Source: Streptomyces bicolor (GTDB lineage Bacteria > Actinomycetota > Actinomycetes > Streptomycetales > Streptomycetaceae). Taken from it: a stretch of 30,324 bases of DNA. Positions 7,903-15,589 of the stretch are shown here, in pieces (positions within the stretch are counted from its first letter, which is position 1; the number at the start of each line of letters is the position of its first letter). The stretch lies in assembly GCF_000719285.1 (NCBI RefSeq), contig NZ_JOFS01000057.1, positions 1-30,324 of the forward strand. Reading direction: 5' to 3'. Both the position numbers and the translations under genes were made by a program. Under the pieces are notes generated by a model. That model was not told the DNA's origin and made no database searches. It was given only the letters and a program-made list of their open reading frames with translations.

Positions 7903-8727
7903 TCAGCGGCGCGCGCGGGCGAGCAACGCCGCGTGGGGCAACGTCAGTACACCGTCCTCGTCGGCGAACTCCGCGCTGAGGTGGTCGAAGTGGCGTTTGA
8001 TCTCCGCGCGGACGCGGGGCGTCTGGCTCTGCACCATCTGTCCGCCGAAAGCGATGCCCGCCGCGGGTCCGCTCCACCACTCTTCGGCGCCCGCCCGGTG
8101 ATTCCACCGCAGGGTCTCGCAGACGGCGTCGCGCAACCCTGCCGCGTTCATCAGCCCGGACAGGCCGTTCTCGTCCCGGGGAAAGTCGTCTTCGGGCGCG
8201 AGTCCCGTGGGCAGGTGCGGCGGGCGTACCGCACCCGCGGCTTGGATCGCGCGGCCGAGGAGGGCCTGCCCCGCGTCCGGTGGTACCGCCCAGATGGTCA
8301 GCCCGACGCAGCCGCCCGGCCTGAGGACCCGGCGCAGCTCGGTGAGGGCGAGCCCGGGCCGGCCCACGTGGTTCAGTACGAAGTTGGCCGTGACGGCGTC
8401 GAACTCGCCGTCCGAGAAGGGCAGTTCGGGGAGGGCGGCCACGCGCACGTCGGCCGTGGGCGCGGCTCGCGCGGCCAGATCGACCATGGTCGGCTCCGCA
8501 TCCACGGCCGTCACCTTCGCGCCCCGTGCGCATGCGGCCGCGGCGACCGTCCCGGGCCCCGTGCCGACGTCCAACAGCCATGAACCCGGCCCCACTTCAG
8601 CGGCGTCGAGCAACTGTGGCACCGCATGGGCACAGAGCCTGGCGTAGCTTCCGGCGTAGGCGATCGCCCGGCCCGCCCACATCAGCCGCTCACTTCGGTC
8701 GTACCTGTCGGAGCCGGTCATCGACAC
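7903..8727 (-). CDS. Class I SAM-dependent methyltransferase
   Basis: A cytoplasmic methyltransferase of about 274 residues. Motif I is clear (WLLDVGTGPGTVA, near residue 50), followed by the acidic end of strand two (VTAVDAEPTMVDLA), then ALPELPFSDGEFDAVTANFVLNHV and LTELRRVLRPGGCVGLTIW, which are motifs of the Methyltransf_11/UbiE-like group. The C-terminal half is more variable, so the methyl acceptor is unknown. The start is uncertain: GGGGGAG is one base from GTG 8733, seven from GTG 8727 and 13 from ATG 8721, so 8727 is preferred for its spacing. It converges with the LacI gene. A TGAGAG-17-TAGGCT promoter can be drawn at 8800-8772 on the minus strand. Confidence 0.88.
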   Translation of the reverse strand: MSMTGSDRYDRSERLMWAGRAIAYAGSYARLCAHAVPQLLDAAEVGPGSWLLDVGTGPGTVAAAACARGAKVTAVDAEPTMVDLAARAAPTADVRVAALPELPFSDGEFDAVTANFVLNHVGRPGLALTELRRVLRPGGCVGLTIWAVPPDAGQALLGRAIQAAGAVRPPHLPTGLAPEDDFPRDENGLSGLMNAAGLRDAVCETLRWNHRAGAEEWWSGPAAGIAFGGQMVQSQTPRVRAEIKRHFDHLSAEFADEDGVLTLPHAALLARARR

Positions 8728-8733
8728 TGGCAC

Positions 8734-9233
8734 ACTCCCCCGTCGTCAGCCACGGTCAGCATGTCGCCTCGAGCCTAGGCGGAGGTTCCGTCCGCTCTCA
8801 GGCACGGGGTCCCGATGGGGTGCGGCGCCAGGCTGGTGGGCATGACCGCCGCGACGCCCGACGGGATCGTCACCGCGGCGGCCCCGCCGAACCGCTCCTC
8901 GATGAGCTGCGCGGGCCGGCACGACCTACTGATAAGGACGTCCCGCTCAACATCCTGTTCCTCGTCCAGCGCCCCGGGCTCCGACGCCAACCCCGACGTC
9001 GTCCCCGTCCGCGACACCCTCCGCCGGGCCGCGCTCGCCTGGTAGGAACCCGTTTCCGAACGCCGTACCGGAACCCAAACATTGGACCGACAGGGTGGCC
9101 GCGACGCCGATCGCCCCTTATGACCTGATAGTTGCCATTTTAACTGCTAGCTTCGCGAGCTGTCGGAGGGGTCCCGGGGGCGTTTCGAGCCGAGGCGGGA
9201 CCAACGCTATGAGCTGAGGCGAGGGTGACAGGT
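8734..9233. other. 500-bp gap with no convincing gene
   Basis: Between the methyltransferase start and the ferritin-like gene I see no gene I can name. A short plus-strand frame, 8842-9045 from an ATG, is open but resembles no family I know, and it has serine-rich, irregular composition. An AT-rich patch near 9121-9153 contains CTGATA (9125-9130) and TAGCTT (9148-9153) at 17-base spacing, a candidate promoter for the gene at 9234. Confidence 0.4.
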
Positions 9234-10388
9234 ATGAGCGAAGTGCCGGACGAGTCGGCGGTGGCTCCGTTCAAGCGCAGGAGTTTCCTGGCGTCGGCCG
9301 CACTGGCGGCCGGAGCGCCGGCCGCGGTCGCCGGCCCCGCGCAGGCCGCCGCGCTGCCGGAGGGCGGACCGCTCGCGGCGCCCGCTCTCGGGTCCGTGGC
9401 GCGTCTGCTGGCCGTTCCGGAGGACGGTCGCGGAGTCGCGTGGCTGAGGTCGGCCCTGCAGGTCGCCGTGGGCCTCGAACTCGCCACCATCCCGCCGTAC
9501 TTGTGCGGCTGGTGGTCCGTCAAGGACCACGGCAGCGAGGTCGCGCGCATGCTCCGGCGCATCGTGGGCGACGAGATGTACCACCTGAGCATCGTCTGCA
9601 ACCTGCTCGTGGCCGTGGGCGGAAGGCCGCGCATCAAGGCCGCCGCTCCGGTCTTCCCCGGCCCGCTCCCCGGCGGCGTGCGAGCCGGGGTGACCGTCTA
9701 CCTGTCGGGCCTCACCAAGGCCTCCGTCCGCGATGTGATGATGGCGATCGAGGCCCCCGAGGAACCTCTCACCCGCAACGCGCAGAGCTCGCCGACCGTC
9801 GGCGAGTTCTATGTCGAGTTGCTGAACGCGTTCAAGGCGGTCCGGCCGGAACTCTCGGTGCGGGGACAGCTGTCCGAGTACGTCGGCGGCGACGAACTGC
9901 GGCCGATCGAGAACCTCGACCACGTCGAGCGCGCCATCGACATCATCAGGGAGCAGGGCGAGGGCACCGGAAGCTCCCCGGCCGAGTCCTTCGAGGACGA
10001 CCACCCGGCGCACTACTACGCCTTCGGCGAGATCTACCACGGCCGGGAGCTGCGCGAGACCGACGACGGCTGGAGGTACGTCGGCCCGCCCGTGCCCTTC
10101 CCCGACGTGCGCCCCATGGCCCCGGTCCCGGCCGGCGGCTGGCCCAACCCACCGGCCCATGTCCGAGGGCTCCTGTTCCGCTTCGACGCGAACTACAGCA
10201 CTGTGCTGGACGCCCTCGACGCGGCCTGGTCCGGCGGCGGCGAGCGCACGATGAAGGCGGCCGTCCACGCCATGCGCGGGCTGGAGTATCCCGCCGTCGA
10301 ACTGATGGAGATCGGGATCCCCTACGCGCCGGGCCACACCTACGGCCCCCAGTTCCGCGCGCTCCCCAGGCCGCAACGCGTCTCGTGA
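9234..10388 (+). CDS. Tat-exported ferritin-like protein (VioB/RebD-type domain)
   Basis: A 384-residue protein. Residues 1-38 look like a twin-arginine signal (KRRSFLASAALAAG, with AQA before a possible cleavage site). A ferritin-like helical domain follows at about 70-280: Glu83 in GLELATIPPYLCGWW and an ExxH pair, Glu115/His118 in GDEMYHLS, could bind metal, and a later EIYHG repeats the pattern. This layout matches the domain found in VioB/RebD iminophenyl-pyruvate dimer synthases (Pfam PF12902). No indole-pathway genes surround it, and the Tat signal argues for a different, extracytoplasmic role. ATG 9234 is preferred over GTG 9225 because GAGG sits nine bases before it. It is a single-gene unit ended by a strong hairpin. 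Confidence 0.82.
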   Translation: MSEVPDESAVAPFKRRSFLASAALAAGAPAAVAGPAQAAALPEGGPLAAPALGSVARLLAVPEDGRGVAWLRSALQVAVGLELATIPPYLCGWWSVKDHGSEVARMLRRIVGDEMYHLSIVCNLLVAVGGRPRIKAAAPVFPGPLPGGVRAGVTVYLSGLTKASVRDVMMAIEAPEEPLTRNAQSSPTVGEFYVELLNAFKAVRPELSVRGQLSEYVGGDELRPIENLDHVERAIDIIREQGEGTGSSPAESFEDDHPAHYYAFGEIYHGRELRETDDGWRYVGPPVPFPDVRPMAPVPAGGWPNPPAHVRGLLFRFDANYSTVLDALDAAWSGGGERTMKAAVHAMRGLEYPAVELMEIGIPYAPGHTYGPQFRALPRPQRVS

Positions 10389-10396
10389 CACCACTG

Positions 10397-10436
10397 CGGC
10401 GGAGGGCCGCTCCGGCGAGCGAGCGGCCCTCCGCCG
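10397..10436. terminator. Strong terminator hairpin, 15-bp perfect stem
   Basis: CGGCGGAGGGCCGCT (10397-10411) pairs perfectly with 10422-10436 around a ten-base loop, nine bases after the stop of the ferritin-like gene. There is no T-tract, which is usual for streptomycete terminators. Confidence 0.8.
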
Positions 10437-10439
10437 TGT

Positions 10440-10609
10440 CTAGGCCCTGTCGTTTGGATCATCCCGGCGTCGCGGGCCCTGGCACGCACTCCCCCACTGC
10501 CTTAAGGGCGTGGGGGACCCCCAGCCGCGTTGTCGTCGGTCGCCGACGCTCCGCGTCGACTCCCTCCTCCGCCTTGCAGCCATGCCCCGCTCGGGTCGGC
10601 CGGGCCTAG
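10440..10609. mobile_element. Possible MITE-like element with CTAGGCCC terminal inverted repeats
   Basis: CTAGGCCC at 10440-10447 is repeated inverted as GGGCCTAG at 10602-10609, and 11 of the outer 13 positions match. The 170-bp interior has no gene but holds a hairpin at 10490-10517. The right end contains the TAG stop of the ThuA-like gene. From memory, sequence beginning CTAGGCCCTGTCGTTTGGAT recurs in Streptomyces chromosomes; I cannot confirm this here. It could also be an ordinary intergenic region with a chance repeat. Confidence 0.4.
10490..10517. terminator. Hairpin TCCCCCAC...GTGGGGGA between convergent genes
   Basis: Eight outer pairs (10490-10497 with 10510-10517) enclose CCTTAAGG, which can pair inside after a two-by-two mismatch. 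GGGGGACCCCC immediately after offers a competing stem. It would serve the minus-strand ThuA-like gene, and it also lies within the inverted-repeat-bounded segment. Confidence 0.55.
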
Positions 10610-11253
10610 GCCAGTCCCGCCGACCAGGTGATCCCGCCCAGCAGATGCGCGCGGAAGTCCGGGTCCTCGTACGCCTCGCAGCCATGGCCGAGGGCCGTGT
10701 AGAAGACGCGGCCGGATCCCTGCTCACGGCACCACACCAGTGGGTGGTCCTCGCCCATGCCGCCTCCGTCGTACGACGACTCGTCGGCGCAGGCCAACAC
10801 CCGTACCGCACCGCGGGGGTTGGGGCGGAAGTCGTACCACTCGTCGACGAAGTCCCATACGGCGGGCAGGTGCCGGGTCGCCGGATGGTCATGGTCCTCG
10901 ACGACCGCTTTGCCGGGCTGGTACTCGGGGTGCCGGTCGAACCAGGCGCCCAGCAGCTCGCCGTAGTACGGCCAGGCGTACTCGGTGCAGGCCGCCGCGT
11001 GCACGCCGGTGAAGCCGCCGCCCGACTCGACGTACGCGGCGAGCCGCTCACGCCCGGCCGGGGTGAGCACCTCGCCGCTCGTGGACAGAAACACGACGGC
11101 CGCGTACCCGTCGAGAGGCCTCTCGAAAGCTTGCGGATCCTCGGTGTGGTGCACCTCGAAGTCGCCGATGGTGCGCACGGCTTCGACGCCGGCCGGGATG
11201 GATTCGTGCCGGTAGGCGGTGGTGCGGGTGTAGACGAGGAGTCGTGCGGACAT
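10606..11253 (-). CDS. ThuA-like (trehalose-utilisation/GATase-like) protein
   Basis: A 215-residue cytoplasmic protein with the ThuA fold (class I glutamine-amidotransferase-like). Recognisable segments are LLVYTRTTAYRHESIP at the N-terminus, VVFLSTSGEVL, and the elbow-type GGGFTGVHAAACTEYAWPYY, then HPATRHLP, and PLVWCREQGSGRVFYTALGH. ThuA-domain proteins are linked to sugar catabolism, but the reaction is poorly known. ATG 11253 is chosen because the conserved strand begins at once and a -10-like TAGGCT ends eight bases upstream, giving a probably leaderless mRNA; the open frame extends further back without conserved sequence. The stop codon lies within the right inverted repeat of the 10440-10609 segment. 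Confidence 0.88.
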   Translation of the reverse strand: MSARLLVYTRTTAYRHESIPAGVEAVRTIGDFEVHHTEDPQAFERPLDGYAAVVFLSTSGEVLTPAGRERLAAYVESGGGFTGVHAAACTEYAWPYYGELLGAWFDRHPEYQPGKAVVEDHDHPATRHLPAVWDFVDEWYDFRPNPRGAVRVLACADESSYDGGGMGEDHPLVWCREQGSGRVFYTALGHGCEAYEDPDFRAHLLGGITWSAGLA

Positions 11254-11260
11254 GCGGTCG

Positions 11261-11266
11261 AGCCTA
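11261..11266 (-). promoter_or_regulatory. -10 box TAGGCT of a probably leaderless ThuA-like mRNA
   Basis: Read on the minus strand, TAGGCT ends seven bases before the ATG at 11253, which would place the transcript start on the start codon. No convincing -35 or ribosome site is seen. Confidence 0.5.
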
Positions 11267-11309
11267 GGCGGGGCGGGGGCGGGGGCGGGGGCCCACTCCT
11301 GCCGGTGAT

Positions 11310-11322
11310 CCGAAAATTTCGG
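11310..11322. promoter_or_regulatory. Palindrome CCGAAA-A-TTTCGG between divergent genes
   Basis: A perfect 13-base palindrome with an AT-rich centre lies in the 158-bp space between the ThuA-like gene and the first VOC gene. It is the only AT-rich patch there. A shared repressor site is plausible; no regulator is identified. Confidence 0.4.
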
Positions 11323-11373
11323 CCCGACGTGTGCTCCACGAGCAGCCCGCTTCCCCCTGCCGACGCACAGGTG

Positions 11374-11403
11374 TTCCATATCGCGGGCCGCTCTGCGTAG
11401 CCT
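11374..11403 (+). promoter_or_regulatory. Promoter TTCCAT-18-TAGCCT, leaderless start
   Basis: TTCCAT (11374-11379) and TAGCCT (11398-11403) are 18 bases apart. The ATG at 11412 follows the -10 by eight bases, so the mRNA probably begins at or one or two bases before the start codon. Confidence 0.5.
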
Positions 11404-11411
11404 CGGCTGCG

Positions 11412-12044
11412 ATGAACGCCATTCCCGCGCTCCTGGATCATCTCGTCCTCGCCACCCCCGACCTGGCCGCCACGGTCGCCGACTTCACCCGGCGCACGGG
11501 CGTGACCCCCGCACCGGGTGGCACCCACGTCGGGCTCGGCACCCGCAACTACCTCGTGTCCCTGGGCGGCACCAGCTACCTGGAGATCATCGGCCCGGAT
11601 CCCGAACAGTCCGCGCCCGGGCAGCCCCGCCCCTTCGACGTCGGCGGGGTGACCGCGCCGCGCACGGTCACCTGGGCGATCAGTCCGCCGGACCTGGACG
11701 CGGCGATCGAGAGCGCCCGAGCCCAGGGCTACGACCCCGGGTCCGCGCAGGCGATGAGCCGCCGCAGACCCGACGGCACCCTGCTGGAATGGCGGCTCAC
11801 CGACGGCGAGGACGCCCACCCCTCCGGTCTCGTCCCCTTCCTCATCGACTGGGGTACCTCGCCGCACCCGACGGCCTCGGATCTGCCCACCACACCGCTG
11901 CTGTCCCTCTCGGCGAGCGCCCCCGAGCCGGACGAGCTCCGGCCCCTGCTGTCGGCGCTCGGCACGGACCTCGACCTCACGACAGGCCCGGTGGAGATGA
12001 CGTTCACCGTGGACACGCTCCTGGGCCCGGTGACCTTCCACTGA
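11412..12044 (+). CDS. VOC (glyoxalase-like) family protein
   Basis: A 210-residue cytoplasmic protein of the glyoxalase-like type (PF13468 resembles it). It begins LLDHLVLATPDLAATVADFTRRTGVTPAPGGTHVGLGTRNYLV, the first beta-alpha-beta-beta-beta module, with His10 as a possible metal ligand, then YLEIIGPDP. A second module is less conserved and ends TVDTLLGPVTFH. No substrate can be assigned. ATG 11412 is supported by the leaderless promoter and by the N-terminus of the fold. Another VOC gene begins 71 bases later with its own promoter-like box; the two may be related in function but do not look translationally coupled. Confidence 0.88.
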   Translation: MNAIPALLDHLVLATPDLAATVADFTRRTGVTPAPGGTHVGLGTRNYLVSLGGTSYLEIIGPDPEQSAPGQPRPFDVGGVTAPRTVTWAISPPDLDAAIESARAQGYDPGSAQAMSRRRPDGTLLEWRLTDGEDAHPSGLVPFLIDWGTSPHPTASDLPTTPLLSLSASAPEPDELRPLLSALGTDLDLTTGPVEMTFTVDTLLGPVTFH

Positions 12045-12103
12045 GCCCACGGGCCTCGCGGCCGGCGTCCGATTCCTTCAAGACCGGCCGCTCCCCGGCT
12101 GCC

Positions 12104-12109
12104 TACGGT
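12104..12109 (+). promoter_or_regulatory. -10 box TACGGT of a probably leaderless VOC mRNA
   Basis: TACGGT ends six bases before the ATG at 12116. Upstream TTCAAG (12077-12082) is a weak -35 at 21-base spacing. There is no ribosome site. Confidence 0.42.
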
Positions 12110-12115
12110 GGCCGC

Positions 12116-12523
12116 ATGACTCCACGTTTCGATGCCATCGGCCTCGTCGTCTCCGACATGGCCGCCTCCGTCGCCTTCTACCGCCGCCTCGGCTTCGCCT
12201 TCCCCGAGGGCGCCGAGAACGAGCCGCACGCCGAGGCCGGACTGCCGGGCGGGCTGCGGCTGTTGCTGGACACCGAGGAGACCGTACGGTCCTTCCTCCC
12301 GGACTGGCAGCCGCCCACGGGTGGCGGCCGGGCCGGGCTCGCCCTGCGGTGCGCGGATCCGGGTGAGGTGGACGCGGTGTACGAGGAACTGGTCGCCGCC
12401 GGCTGCCACGGCGAGCTCAAGCCGTGGGACGCCTTCTGGGGCCAGCGTTACGCCACCGTGCACGACCCGGACGGAAACGGCGTCGACCTGTTCGCGCCGC
12501 TATCCGCCCCGCCCGCCGAGTAG
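12116..12523 (+). CDS. Small VOC superfamily protein (glyoxalase/bleomycin-resistance type)
   Basis: A single-module VOC protein of 135 residues, normal for the family, which acts as a dimer. It starts [26 protein letters not shown] and ends with the typical [22 protein letters not shown] strand. The usual first-strand histidine is replaced (AIGLVV), so metal binding by the standard ligands is doubtful and it may be non-catalytic or binding-type. ATG 12116 is chosen at the start of the fold. Its last 24 bases overlap the 3' end of the opposing AraC gene. Confidence 0.88.
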   Translation: MTPRFDAIGLVVSDMAASVAFYRRLGFAFPEGAENEPHAEAGLPGGLRLLLDTEETVRSFLPDWQPPTGGGRAGLALRCADPGEVDAVYEELVAAGCHGELKPWDAFWGQRYATVHDPDGNGVDLFAPLSAPPAE

Positions 12524-13192
12524 CTCGCCGAGCGGCAGGCCCGCCAACTCCTTGACGTCCCGCGCCAGATGGGCCTGATCGGCGAACCCGGCGCGGACGG
12601 CCGTCTCGGCGAATCCCACACCGTCCCGGGCCATGGCGAGGGCCCGCTGCATCCGCAGGATCCTTGCCAGCGTCTTGGGGCCGTAGCCGAAGGCGGTCAG
12701 CGACCGACGGTGCAACTGCCGTGCGCCGAGCCCGAGTTCGTCGGCGATGGCAGCGACGGGGCGCCCGGCGTCGAGGGCCGCGACGACCCGGCGTAGCAGC
12801 GGATCGGGTGCCTCCGCGTCGGCGGCCCGCTCCAGCGCCACGTCTTCGAGCGCGGTCACCGGGTCAGCAGCCGCCTCGATACGCCCGCTGAGCCGCCGCA
12901 CCTCCGAGGCCGGCCACAGATCCGCGAGGTCGACGCGTCGGTCACGCACCTCGTGCGCGGGGACGCCCAGGAAGGCCGGGGCCGTACCGGGAGAGAAGCG
13001 AACGCCCGCCCAGGCACTGGGCTTCCCTTCGGTGAGGTACGCACGGGTGTCGGGCCCGGCAACCAGCAGCCGCCCGTCGTTCCAGAGCAGATCCATGCAC
13101 CCGTCGGGCAGCACACGTCCGACGCCCGACCCACTGGGCGTGTTCGTCCACACGACGGCATCACCCAGCCGGGACACCCGCTCCGTGTACAT
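12500..13192 (-). CDS. AraC-type transcriptional regulator (DUF6597-like N-terminus)
   Basis: A 230-residue regulator. The N-terminal half contains [27 protein letters not shown], characteristic of AraC-type proteins with a DUF6597-like sensor. The C-terminal half (about 150-225) holds the double helix-turn-helix: [40 protein letters not shown], then [29 protein letters not shown] 13192 is preferred: the frame extends upstream only through low-complexity repeat sequence, and TAGCCT lies seven bases before this ATG. The 3' end overlaps the VOC gene by 24 bp antiparallel. Target and ligand unknown; the VOC neighbour is one candidate. Confidence 0.9.
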   Translation of the reverse strand: MYTERVSRLGDAVVWTNTPSGSGVGRVLPDGCMDLLWNDGRLLVAGPDTRAYLTEGKPSAWAGVRFSPGTAPAFLGVPAHEVRDRRVDLADLWPASEVRRLSGRIEAAADPVTALEDVALERAADAEAPDPLLRRVVAALDAGRPVAAIADELGLGARQLHRRSLTAFGYGPKTLARILRMQRALAMARDGVGFAETAVRAGFADQAHLARDVKELAGLPLGELLGGRGG

Positions 13193-13199
13193 ACAGGCG

Positions 13200-13205
13200 A
13201 GGCTA
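13200..13205 (-). promoter_or_regulatory. -10 box TAGCCT of a probably leaderless AraC mRNA
   Basis: On the minus strand TAGCCT ends seven bases before the ATG at 13192. It abuts the dispersed repeat at 13222-13294. No ribosome site or clear -35 was found. Confidence 0.45.
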
Positions 13206-13221
13206 CGCCGCAGCGCCCTCG

Positions 13222-13294
13222 GGGGCGCGGGGATGTGGCGACACGCGGCTCCGCCGCGTGGGCACGACCAGCCGCACTCGGCCGCAGCCCGCAG
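13222..13294 (+). repeat. Dispersed repeat, copy 1
   Basis: This copy shares GGGGCGCGGGG, a 12-base variable hairpin, the identical 19-mer GCGGCTCCGCCGCGTGGGC (13245-13263) and a GCAGCCCGCAG tail with the copy at 18518. The variable part folds as TGTG, loop GCGA, CACG. The 19-mer contains a second hairpin, GCGGC-TCC-GCCGC. It lies between two minus-strand AraC genes and may end transcription of the upstream one. Confidence 0.7.
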
Positions 13295-13325
13295 CAAAGC
13301 CGCCCCACCCGACGGAACCCGGCAC

Positions 13326-14261
13326 TTACGCGGCCCGCGCCCGATGCTCCTGCGGACTCACCCCGTACACCCGCTTGAACGCACTGGACAACGCGAACGC
13401 GCTTCCATAGCCGACCCTCCGCGCGATCGCGTCCAACGTGTCGTCGGTGTCCCGCATCGCATCCGCCGCCAACGCCAGCCGCCACCCCGTGAGGTACGTC
13501 ATCGGTGGCTCCCCCACCAGCTCCGTGAAGCGCCGCCCCAGCGCGGCCCGTGACACCCCCGCCTTCGCGGCCAGCGAGGCGACCGTCCAGGGATGTGCTG
13601 GATCGTCCTGGACCAGCCGGAGGACCCGCCCGACGACCGGGTCCGCCAGTGCCCGGTACCAGGCCGGCGCCTCCGCCTCCGGACGGGAGAACCAGGCCCT
13701 CAGCGCGGCGATGACCAGCAGATCCAGCAGCCGGTCCAGGACGACCTCCTGACCGGGCTCGTCGCGGACGATCTCCTCCATGAGCAATGGCGTCAGGGGG
13801 CAGTTCCACACGTCGGCCGTGAGCGCCAGCAGTGGCGGCAGCGCGTTCAGCAGCCGCCCGCTGATCTCGCCCTCCCACAGATACGTGCCGATCAGCATGA
13901 CGGCCGACCCGTCCAGCCGGTCGCCCCAGGTACGCACGCCCAGGTCCATCGAGCCGTTGAGGGAGCGTCCGTCGGGATAGCGGCACTCGGCGCCCGGCAG
14001 GATGAGGGCCTGGGGTGCGGTGCCGGGGTCGTCGGCGCAGGTGTAGGGGTCCGGGCCACGGGCGATGGCGAGATCGCCGGGCCGCAGCCGGATCCGATGC
14101 CCCTGGTCCGGGATCACCCAGGCCTCACCGCGAACCATGACCATGACGGTGAGCGGGGCGCGGTCCTCGACGCGGACGGACCATGGCGGCTCGAAACACG
14201 CGCGGATCATGAAGGCGCCACGCGCGCGTGGACCCTCCAGCAGACCTGCAAGGGCATCCAT
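13326..14261 (-). CDS. AraC family regulator with cupin-type sensor domain
   Basis: A 311-residue regulator. Residues about 1-190 form the AraC-binding cupin (PF12852-like): [18 protein letters not shown], then [39 protein letters not shown] and the domain's helical end. Residues about 205-305 form the DNA-binding region: [24 protein letters not shown], then [18 protein letters not shown], and a second helix-turn-helix [30 protein letters not shown] 14261 is at the conserved cupin start. It is transcribed divergently from the NmrA-type reductase gene; such AraC/oxidoreductase pairs usually mean the regulator controls the enzyme, so that is the inferred target. Confidence 0.92.
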   Translation of the reverse strand: MDALAGLLEGPRARGAFMIRACFEPPWSVRVEDRAPLTVMVMVRGEAWVIPDQGHRIRLRPGDLAIARGPDPYTCADDPGTAPQALILPGAECRYPDGRSLNGSMDLGVRTWGDRLDGSAVMLIGTYLWEGEISGRLLNALPPLLALTADVWNCPLTPLLMEEIVRDEPGQEVVLDRLLDLLVIAALRAWFSRPEAEAPAWYRALADPVVGRVLRLVQDDPAHPWTVASLAAKAGVSRAALGRRFTELVGEPPMTYLTGWRLALAADAMRDTDDTLDAIARRVGYGSAFALSSAFKRVYGVSPQEHRARAA

Positions 14262-14267
14262 GTCGCC

Positions 14268-14302
14268 AGCGTAGGCCCCGGGCTCCTGTCCCTGACCCGG
14301 GG
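14268..14302 (-). promoter_or_regulatory. Leaderless -10 TACGCT and CCCCGGG inverted repeat
   Basis: On the minus strand TACGCT (14273-14268) ends six bases before the ATG at 14261. CCCCGGG (14276-14282) and CCCGGGG (14296-14302) form a seven-base inverted repeat covering the -35 region, a possible autoregulatory site. Confidence 0.4.
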
Positions 14303-14584
14303 TGCAGCACGGCCGACGGCGGTACGACCCTTGTCGCCTCGCTGACCACCGGGGACGCCCGGCTCGACCGCGCGCAGGCGGCGGAGGCGGTTCGGGAAGC
14401 CCCAGCGCAGGCTCGTCGCCGAGGTGTTCCGCGGCGGGCGGACCGAGCCGGATCGGGCGACGGACTGAACCCGAAGCGGGCCCCGTGCGCGGTCGCCCAC
14501 GAGCCCCGGCCTCGTGGACGACCGCGCATGGGAATGAGCCGTTCAGCGATGGGCCGTTGGGGCACCCGCCCGTTGACTGGAGCC
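14303..14584. other. Intergenic space between divergent AraC and NmrA genes
   Basis: No gene is supported here. Short frames lack recognisable domains and a good start. The stretch presumably holds the reductase promoter; TTGACT at 14573-14578 resembles a -35 but would lie too close to the chosen start to serve it. Confidence 0.4.
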
Positions 14585-15436
14585 ATGACGAAGAACGCGG
14601 CCGACAAGGCGAGCAAGCGGCGGATGACGGTAGTGGTGACCGGTGCCTCGGGTCGTACGGGGAGCCGGGTGGCGGAGGCGGCGCGCGCGGCGGGGCTCAC
14701 GGTGCGGGCCGCGTCCCGGACCCAGGGCTTCGACTGGGAGGACCCGACGACGTGGGCCGAGACCCTGCGGGACGCGGACGCGGCGTATCTGATGTACCCG
14801 TCGGACGTCGGCTCCCCCGCGGCGGCCGAGGGCGTCGGGGCACTCGCCCGGGAGGCGGTCGGGCTCGGCGTACGGCGGCTGGTGCTGCTGTCGGCACGCG
14901 GCGAGGACCAGGCGCTGGCGACCGAAGAGGCGCTGAAGTCGTCGGGCGCGGACTGGACGATCGTGCGGGGCGCGTGGTTCACGCAGAACTTCAGCGAGGG
15001 GCCGCTGGTGGAGGGCCTGGTCCAGGGGGAGCTGGTCTTCCCGGCGGGCGAGGTGCGGGAGCCGTTCGTCGACGTTCGGGACATCGCGGACGTGGTGGTG
15101 ACCGTGCTGACGTCCGGCGACCGCCATGTGGGGCGGACGCTGGAACTGACCGGGCCTCGGCTGCTGTCCTGGCGGGAGGCGGTCGCGGAGATCTCCGCGG
15201 CGACGGGCGGCACGATCACGTACACGCCGGTCCCGACGCGGGACTACGGCGAGGCCCTGGCCGGTTTTGGGGTGCCGCCGGAGGAGGTGGAGCTGCTGGT
15301 CGAGGTCTTCGAGGGCCTGATGGACGGCCGGAACGCCCACGTCACGGGCGATGTACGTGAGGTGCTCGGCCGGGAGCCGCGGGACTTCGGCGACTTTGTT
15401 CGGGAAGCTGCGGCGGCGGGGGTCTGGAAGCCTTGA
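14585..15436 (+). CDS. NmrA/NAD(P)-binding atypical SDR reductase
   Basis: A 283-residue oxidoreductase-type protein. The Rossmann dinucleotide motif VVTGASGRTGSRVAEAA lies at about residues 17-33, then an arginine-containing second strand end (RAASRTQGFDW) that suggests NADPH. RLVLLSARG, TIVRGAWFTQNFSEGPL and PFVDVRDIADVVVTVL are typical of the NmrA/azoreductase-like atypical short-chain dehydrogenases. The substrate is unknown. ATG 14585 is uncertain: GGAG lies only two bases before it, and ATG 14624, right at the Rossmann strand, is an alternative. It is divergent from the cupin-AraC gene, its likely regulator, and converges on the YihY gene. Confidence 0.87.
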   Translation: MTKNAADKASKRRMTVVVTGASGRTGSRVAEAARAAGLTVRAASRTQGFDWEDPTTWAETLRDADAAYLMYPSDVGSPAAAEGVGALAREAVGLGVRRLVLLSARGEDQALATEEALKSSGADWTIVRGAWFTQNFSEGPLVEGLVQGELVFPAGEVREPFVDVRDIADVVVTVLTSGDRHVGRTLELTGPRLLSWREAVAEISAATGGTITYTPVPTRDYGEALAGFGVPPEEVELLVEVFEGLMDGRNAHVTGDVREVLGREPRDFGDFVREAAAAGVWKP

Positions 15437-15589
15437 GCTGTTGGACCGCGCAGCCTGCGGGCAGTCGTGCCGCCGGGGCGGCTCCCGACCCACAGGAGGC
15501 GGCACCACGTCGCGCCGGGCTGGGCATCCCCCGGCCTCAGCCCAACGGACGCGCACCCCTCAACGCCGGGCCACAACAGCCCTGCGCTG
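15437..15589. other. GC-rich convergent intergenic region with hairpins
   Basis: Small stems occur between the two convergent genes, including GCCGC/GCGGC near 15470 and GGGCTG (15517-15522) with CAGCCC (15538-15543). They probably end both transcripts. The texture resembles repeated Streptomyces intergenic sequence, but no second copy is in this window. Confidence 0.35.

Noticed and set aside
7822..8583. Plus-strand frame across the methyltransferase gene
   Set aside because: The minus strand encodes intact methyltransferase motifs; the plus frame has none.
8842..9045. Short plus-strand frame in the gap before the ferritin-like gene
   Set aside because: Ser- and Pro-rich, no known family, no clear ribosome site, and other frames are also open; kept only as a note in the gap entry.
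14303..14584. Possible gene remnant between AraC and the NmrA-type reductase
   Set aside because: Fragments such as LVAEVFRGGRTEPDRATD are open in one frame but have no start or family match; likely chance in GC-rich DNA.
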